From assembly GCA_964019335.1 (NCBI GenBank), contig OZ025716.1, forward strand, positions 62,001 through 126,000: a stretch of DNA of 64,000 nucleotides. Direction: 5' to 3'. The notes beneath the pieces are model-generated. The model saw only the letters and a program-made list of their open reading frames with translations, was not told where the DNA came from and ran no database searches. The stretch's first letter is position 1. Each line of letters opens with the position of its first letter. Shown here one piece after another: positions 60,892 to 64,000 of the stretch. This stretch comes from Diplonema japonicum. Taxonomy: Eukaryota; Euglenozoa; Diplonemea; Diplonemida; Diplonemidae. A program made the translations under genes and the position numbers.

Positions 60892-61584
60892 ATTATGACC
60901 CGAACAATGGTGAGTTTATCGCCTCCGAAGGCAGCCCCGCTTCCGGAGCTACCGTGGGTGAGGTACTGGGGCCTGAGCAGGCGGGGCGGCGAGGGACATG
61001 TAGAGCACGTAGCGCAAAAAACCTGCGTTCCTTTACAATCCCTCTTGAGGGTGCTGAGAGGATGGAGGAGCAACCCTATACAAGGCTGGTACTTTCAAAG
61101 CGAGGTAGAATGGCCGCAGGACGATGGGTACCAAGTTGGTGCGTCCTGCAGGGGAAGGCGTGTCCCTACTTGTTATAGGAACGGGTCACCCGGAAGAATA
61201 AGCAGGCCACTAGAAGTATCTGATCGCCATACCGCCCTTGACACAGCACGTTCTGGTGATGTGGATGAGTTGATGTCCTTGACAAATACGAACGGTGAGT
61301 CGATTTCCGTTCAAGATTGGCTCGCCAGGGTTCAGGATCTCTTCCCTGTTCTCCCTTACCACCACGTGCTGCTCGCTGCCTTGGAGGTGTACGTGTCTCG
61401 AACAAACCACACCTTGTTACGCAACAGGGCAGAGTATACACAGTTTATGGGGTACGTTGATTTGTTTATAAAATGCTGGTCCTCCTTCAATCTACGGCCT
61501 GTTGAAAGATTGGATTTCCATTCGTTCTCAAGTGAAGCTTCTAATGCAGGAATCGACCTGGGGTCGGTGGCGGAGCAGGTGTGA
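60892..61584 (+). pseudogene. Frameshifted gene of unknown function
   Basis: Two frames look genuine in turn. Frame 3 (60892-61178) reads ...S-F-T-I-P-L-E-G-A-E-R-M-E-E-Q-P-Y-T-R-L-V-L then R-W-V-P-S-W-C-V-L-Q-G-K, vaguely like the start of a PH domain, and ends in a stop. Frame 1 (about 61190-61584) reads S-D-R-H-T-A-L-D-T-A-R-S-G-D-V-D-E-L, F-P-V-L-P-Y-H-H-V-L-L-A-A-L-E-V-Y and ends A-E-Q-V. One frame change near 61150-61190 would join them. No start codon with good context is evident after the A run at 60872-60890. It is either a dead gene or one with a sequencing indel. I do not recognise the product. Confidence 0.45.
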
Positions 61585-62295
61585 TGGAAGAAAAAAAAAA
61601 AAGAAAAAAAAAATTCCAGTCTTTCTCACAAATCGATGTAGATTCCCGTGGGGATGTGACACTTCCGGAGATCTGTTATTGGTTCGCTACTAGCAAGGTA
61701 TGGGGGGGGAAAAAAAAATTGAAACTGACCTTACAGGAGCTGGACCATTGTTAACAAAAAAAAAAAGATTAAAAGATATACATACACTTGTGCAAACAAA
61801 CACACAAAAAAAAAAAAAAAAAAAAAAGTGCGAAATATGAATTTGTATTATTTTTTTTTTTTTATTATTTTTTTTAAATATGAAATTCGCTTTTTCTTTT
61901 TTTTTTTTTTTCTTTTTCGCTTTATATTTTTATTGTTATGGGAAGTTTTTCTTTTTTTTTTTGCAAGAACGAATCTTTGACTTGTCTAAACAAAAGGGGA
62001 ACGTTGGCAACGTGTTTTGAGTTGACAAACTTCTCCAGGTTTTACCCGGCACGTACAAACAACGGCCAGTTCCTCTTTTATTTTTTTTTTTTTTTTTTTT
62101 TTTTTGTGCGTTGGGGTGGAACCCTTTTTTTTTTTTTAAGAAAAAGAAAAAAAAGATTTTTTAATTCTTTTTTTTTTTTCCCCCTCCCGTAATAGGTCCC
62201 CCCTGTGTGCGCATTTTTCCAAAAAAAAAAAAAGAATTCCCGTCTGACACAACCCCCTTTTCAGCCCAACAAAAAAAAAAAAAAAAAAAAAAAAA
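61585..62295. other. Spacer and leader of the leucine-rich-repeat gene
   Basis: Homopolymer-rich. CCCCTTTTCAG ends at 62264, 32 bases before the ATG, and is a plausible splice acceptor. A28 follows it directly up to the start codon, like the A30 before the 15193 gene. Confidence 0.55.
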
Positions 62296-63399
62296 ATGAC
62301 AAACAGCATCGGCGTGTATGTAAAGCTGGCTAACGAGCTGCTAGAAACAGAAATCGACGGTGCGAGTAAGTTGAGCGACCTATACCCAATCGTGTCAGAA
62401 AAGGCAGGTCTCATGGAAACGACATTCTCTCTAACATGGGAGGGGGAGAGGATAGACAGGCAAGGGACGCTCCTTGTAAGTGACAGCGGACTTTGTGAAG
62501 ACTCTGTCATTGCAGTAGAAAAGGCCCTGGAGATCATTTGCAGTGTAGAAGATCTCGCTGCAAGGAAAACCGAACTCACAATAGCTGTATCCCAGGACCC
62601 TGATGCTGTCCTAGTCATTGACACTAGTAGCCTCAAAGGATGTATTCTAACCATCCCCGGTGGCGATCTACCCCCCAACCTGAAAAAGGTTGTAATTGCA
62701 GGCAGCAATGTGTTAGAATTCACCCATCTTGACGATTTCTTCCTTTCCCCCCACCGTAGCCTCATGTCCGTTGACCTCTCGGGGCTGTCTGTGAACGGTG
62801 TTGGGAGCAATTTTTTGTCAGCGTGTTCCAGTCTTCAAACTGTGGATTTGTCATTTATTGAACCGCCGTGCCCCCCCCCCTTAGTGGGCCCGATGTTTCT
62901 TGCGTGCTGCAAGGCGTTAAAACGTGTCGATTTGTCTCCTTTACGTGGTGTCTCTTGTGTTAAAAGTGGGTTTTTGAAGGATTGTTCGCAGTTGGAATTT
63001 GTAGACCTGTCCCCGTTGCACGGTGTGCGCGAGGTGGACCATTCTTTTCTCGCGGGGTGCTCGTCGATTCAGTCTGTTGACTTAACGGCTTTATCGTCGA
63101 TAACTGAGCTGTCGCACTCCTTTTTGTCAGGTGCCACGTCGCTCACCTCGTTGGACCTCTCCCCCTTCAGGGACAATATTTATGTCATCGGGACTTCGTT
63201 TCTCGCAGGCTGCACGTCTCTCGCGACCGTCGACCTGAGGCCTCTGTCAAATGTGAGATTTGTGGCATATGGGTACCTTGCCAACTGCCGCCCTACCGTT
63301 GACACCTCACCGCTTGACGCACTGCCGGGAATGGGATCCTTCACATTTGATCAGCCCCGTGATGAGCCGGCGGCCAAACGTTCTTGTTCTATATTATGA
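62296..63399 (+). CDS. Ubiquitin-like plus leucine-rich-repeat protein
   Basis: The product has 367 residues with no signal peptide. ATG 62296 immediately follows the A run. Residues about 6-76 look like a beta-grasp ubiquitin-like domain: V-Y-V-K-L, S-D-L-Y-P-I-V, F-S-L-T-W-E-G-E-R-I-D, T-L-L-V-S-D-S-G-L, S-V-I-A-V-E-K. Residues about 130-345 hold at least eight repeats of the BspA-like type with a consensus L-x-x-V-D-L-S-x-L...F-L-x-G-C-x-S. The last residues are R-S-C-S-I-L, which could be read as a C-terminal prenylation-like CxxL box (C-S-I-L), although a preceding Ser-rich context is needed to be sure. Such proteins are common in protists and are usually cytosolic interaction scaffolds. 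Specific partners are unknown. Confidence 0.85.
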   Translation: MTNSIGVYVKLANELLETEIDGASKLSDLYPIVSEKAGLMETTFSLTWEGERIDRQGTLLVSDSGLCEDSVIAVEKALEIICSVEDLAARKTELTIAVSQDPDAVLVIDTSSLKGCILTIPGGDLPPNLKKVVIAGSNVLEFTHLDDFFLSPHRSLMSVDLSGLSVNGVGSNFLSACSSLQTVDLSFIEPPCPPPLVGPMFLACCKALKRVDLSPLRGVSCVKSGFLKDCSQLEFVDLSPLHGVREVDHSFLAGCSSIQSVDLTALSSITELSHSFLSGATSLTSLDLSPFRDNIYVIGTSFLAGCTSLATVDLRPLSNVRFVAYGYLANCRPTVDTSPLDALPGMGSFTFDQPRDEPAAKRSCSIL

Positions 63400-63564
63400 T
63401 GTGCAATGTAATAAAATGAATGAGGGAGAGGAAAAAGAGGGGGGGGGAGAGAGAATGAGTTCGCTTCTTTCTACCCTTGTTCTTTTCACCTTCTTTAGGA
63501 CGAAGGGGAAAAAAAAAAAAAAAGGATAACTGGCTTGAGCCAGTCTAAAAGGAAAGCCAGCAAC
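63400..63564 (+). promoter_or_regulatory. Intergenic region with splice-acceptor-like tract before the kinase gene
   Basis: CTTGTTCTTTTCACCTTCTT followed by TAG (AG at 63497-63498) lies 67 bases before the kinase ATG, followed by an A15 run. The gap between the two genes is only 165 bp, which fits a closely packed co-directional cluster. Confidence 0.5.
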
Positions 63565-64000
63565 ATGTCTGACCTGCACGGCTATGACAACAAGGGCGTC
63601 ATCAAGAGCGGCACCTTTGGGACAGTCTTCAAGGTGGTCAGGAAAGCGGATGGTGTGGCCTTTGCGATGAAGGTGCAACGGTGTACAAGTGAAGCAGAGT
63701 CACTGCTGTGCAAGAGGGAGGTGCAGCACATGCAGAAGCTGAGCCATGCGGGGCTGGTACCGTGCCTGGAGCACTTTGAAAGGCAGACGGAGTACCAGGA
63801 GCCTGCACATCACATCATCATGCCCCTGTACACGGGCGACCTGGAAGAGTACATCACAGAGAATGGCCCCCTCACAGAGGAGATCATGGGTAGGCTTTTG
63901 TGGGATGTTGGCAGCGCCCTGCACTACCTGCACCAGGAGGGCTGCCTGCACAGGGATGTGAAGCCGCAGAACATCATGAGGGACGCACAGCTCGACAGAT
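63565..64000 (+). CDS. Protein kinase, N-terminal part (runs off window)
   Basis: At least 145 residues from ATG 63565, with no stop before the window edge. Visible kinase landmarks: a Gly-rich loop S-G-T-F-G-T-V at 15-21 (the first Gly of the usual motif is replaced), A-F-A-M-K-V with the ATP-binding K36, helix-C E52 in K-R-E-V-Q-H, the hinge region I-I-M-P-L-Y-T-G-D-L at about 84-93, and the catalytic loop H-R-D-V-K-P-Q-N with D131, K133 and N136. The residues after D131 (K, two on) indicate a Ser/Thr kinase. It begins with the kinase domain almost at once, so no N-terminal regulatory domain is present. Group assignment is not possible from this part. Confidence 0.9.
   Translation, partial: MSDLHGYDNKGVIKSGTFGTVFKVVRKADGVAFAMKVQRCTSEAESLLCKREVQHMQKLSHAGLVPCLEHFERQTEYQEPAHHIIMPLYTGDLEEYITENGPLTEEIMGRLLWDVGSALHYLHQEGCLHRDVKPQNIMRDAQLDR

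Overview
This window is nuclear DNA from a eukaryotic microbe (protist). The coding blocks are GC-rich and intron-free. They are separated by AT-rich spacers full of homopolymers: A, T, and also C and G runs of 20 bases or more. Every intact host gene is on the + strand, and most are preceded by a pyrimidine tract and an AG shortly before the ATG. That layout is what co-directional, trans-spliced transcription units look like, as in Euglenozoa (kinetoplastids, bodonids, diplonemids). The leucine-rich-repeat protein and the multi-membrane-span surface proteins also remind me of free-living bodonids. The lineage is inference. The one rRNA-like fragment present is rearranged and does not settle it.

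The window is dominated by seven members of one surface-protein family: 1-3278 (5' end cut off), 15193-18876, 23968-27678, 30775-34737, 37342-41475, 47580-50192 and 52877-56623. The usual architecture is a signal peptide, two or three related ~115-residue modules (each with a Cys pair and ending in a W-A-V/I-N-x-S-P motif), a Thr/Pro/Ala/Ser stalk built from 5-residue TPAPA-type repeats, and a C-terminal domain of about eight membrane spans. The first three genes lie in a tandem array with an ~8.77 kb period. Each complete unit also carries a frameshifted tyrosine-recombinase gene and a set of palindromic repeats in its spacer. Later members are mosaics: some have conserved N-termini joined to diverged C-termini, others the reverse.

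Mobile DNA is abundant. A full-length ~6.85 kb non-LTR retrotransposon (8244-15093) sits in one copy of the duplicated spacer, and the other copy keeps the empty site, so its ends can be read directly. Its ORF1 carries an OTU-like domain lacking the catalytic residues, a coiled coil and a Cys-rich tail. Its ORF2 carries an apurinic-type endonuclease, a reverse transcriptase and a C2HC finger. ORF1 and ORF2 share a reading frame and are separated by one TGA and 31 further sense codons, and ORF2 opens with a 2A-like motif. Truncated relatives lie at 35686-35829 and 59169-59249. A decayed piggyBac-like element with TTAA flanks lies at 41716-43484. A 459-bp inverted-repeat-bounded element at 46718-47176 contains scrambled 18S-rRNA-like sequence.

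The right end holds a frameshifted unknown coding relic (60892-61584), a ubiquitin-like plus leucine-rich-repeat gene (62296-63399) and the start of a protein kinase gene (63565 to the window edge).
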